Below, piece by piece: positions 63,751 to 64,000 of a DNA stretch of 64,000 bases. Source of the stretch: Aliivibrio sp. 1S175 (lineage in GTDB: Bacteria > Pseudomonadota > Gammaproteobacteria > Enterobacterales > Vibrionaceae); assembly GCF_001690985.1 (NCBI RefSeq), contig NZ_MAJS01000079.1, positions 620,001 to 684,000 of the forward strand, written 5' to 3'. The translations under genes were made by a program, and so were the position numbers. Position 1 is the stretch's first letter. Every line of letters starts with the position of its first letter. The notes under the pieces are model-generated. The model was given only the letters and a program-made list of their open reading frames with translations. It made no database searches and was not told the origin of the DNA.

Positions 63751-64000
63751 ATGAAATCTTCATTATTATTTCTTTGTGTTTTATTTCTTGCTGGTTGCAG
63801 CTCCCTTCCTAAAGAATTAGCTTCGTCTCAGACTACTACGCTAATTGAATATGATGCTTTTGTTACTGCAGCCAAAAAGGATGAAACTGCCGAAGTTCGC
63901 TTAGGTGGTGTTATTGCTCGCATTGATAACCTAAAAGACACAACTCGCATTGAAATTGTTAATCTCCCTATTTCTTCATCGGGTAAACCGGACCTCTCTC
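63751..64000 (+). CDS. slp: Slp-family outer-membrane lipoprotein, N-terminal part (runs off the window)
   Basis: The first 83 codons are visible. A lipoprotein signal MKSSLLFLCVLFLAGCSSLP has lipobox LAGC with C16 and serine following (outer-membrane sorting). The body (VRLGGVIARIDNLKDTTRIEIVNLPISSSGKP) fits the Slp/YeaY family. In E. coli, slp-type yeaY follows tsaB and precedes fadD. AAGGA is 7 bases upstream of the ATG. Confidence 0.9.
   Translation, partial: MKSSLLFLCVLFLAGCSSLPKELASSQTTTLIEYDAFVTAAKKDETAEVRLGGVIARIDNLKDTTRIEIVNLPISSSGKPDLS

Overview
The window reads as a stretch of the main chromosome of a Vibrionaceae gamma-proteobacterium, most likely Aliivibrio (A. fischeri or a close relative). 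The basis is AT-rich coding sequence, protein sequences close to E. coli orthologues but with Vibrio-type differences, a RelV-type small alarmone synthetase (a Vibrio hallmark), and gene blocks in enteric/vibrio order. This is inference from reading the proteins; no database search was possible. Nearly all of it is conserved core genome. I see no prophage, integrase, transposase, restriction system, CRISPR array, toxin-antitoxin pair or rRNA operon.

Layout. 1-2.3 kb: 5' part of prkA, then folD (minus strand, with a PurR-type operator) and a tRNA-Arg(TCT) with its own strong promoter. 2.3-4.8 kb: selO, a DUF4136 lipoprotein and cspD. 5.1-9.6 kb: clpS-clpA, facing infA and aat-bpt, so an adaptor/unfoldase pair lies beside the leucyl transferases that make N-end-rule substrates. 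9.7-16.3 kb: aroA, cmk, rpsA, ihfB, lapA-lapB, pyrF, as in E. coli. 16.4-16.6 kb: a MITE-like element. 16.6-25.3 kb: metG divergent from apbC, then udk, asmA, the corrinoid adenosyltransferase gene and a SulP transporter. 25.4-30.6 kb: rne with a structured leader, divergent from rluC, then yceF-type maf. 30.7-43.0 kb: the fatty-acid/phospholipid cluster yceD-rpmF-plsX-fabHDG-acpP-fabF-pabC-mltG-tmk-holB-tatD and then ptsG.

43.1-64 kb is more mixed: a GST, an NSS-family transporter with a 31-residue small-subunit gene, an outer-membrane barrel, ynhF, a RelV-like alarmone synthetase with an apparent signal peptide, tyrS, ygiQ, dcuC, an unknown membrane protein, a DUF4250 protein, divergent metR/metE with MetJ and MetR boxes, a YqaE/Pmp3 protein, an alpha/beta hydrolase, purU, yoaA, tsaB, a small unknown gene and the start of an slp lipoprotein gene.

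Functional links: one-carbon and methionine metabolism (folD, metG, metE/metR, purU), RNA decay and ribosome maturation (rne, rluC, yceD, rpmF, rpsA), envelope assembly (lapAB, asmA, mltG, fatty-acid genes) and regulated proteolysis (clpSA, bpt, aat). The points most worth a second look are the signal-peptide-bearing RelV-like protein, four short genes (rpmF, the NSS small subunit, ynhF, yqaE-like), operator candidates at folD, metE and acpP, the rne leader, and the MITE-like repeat.
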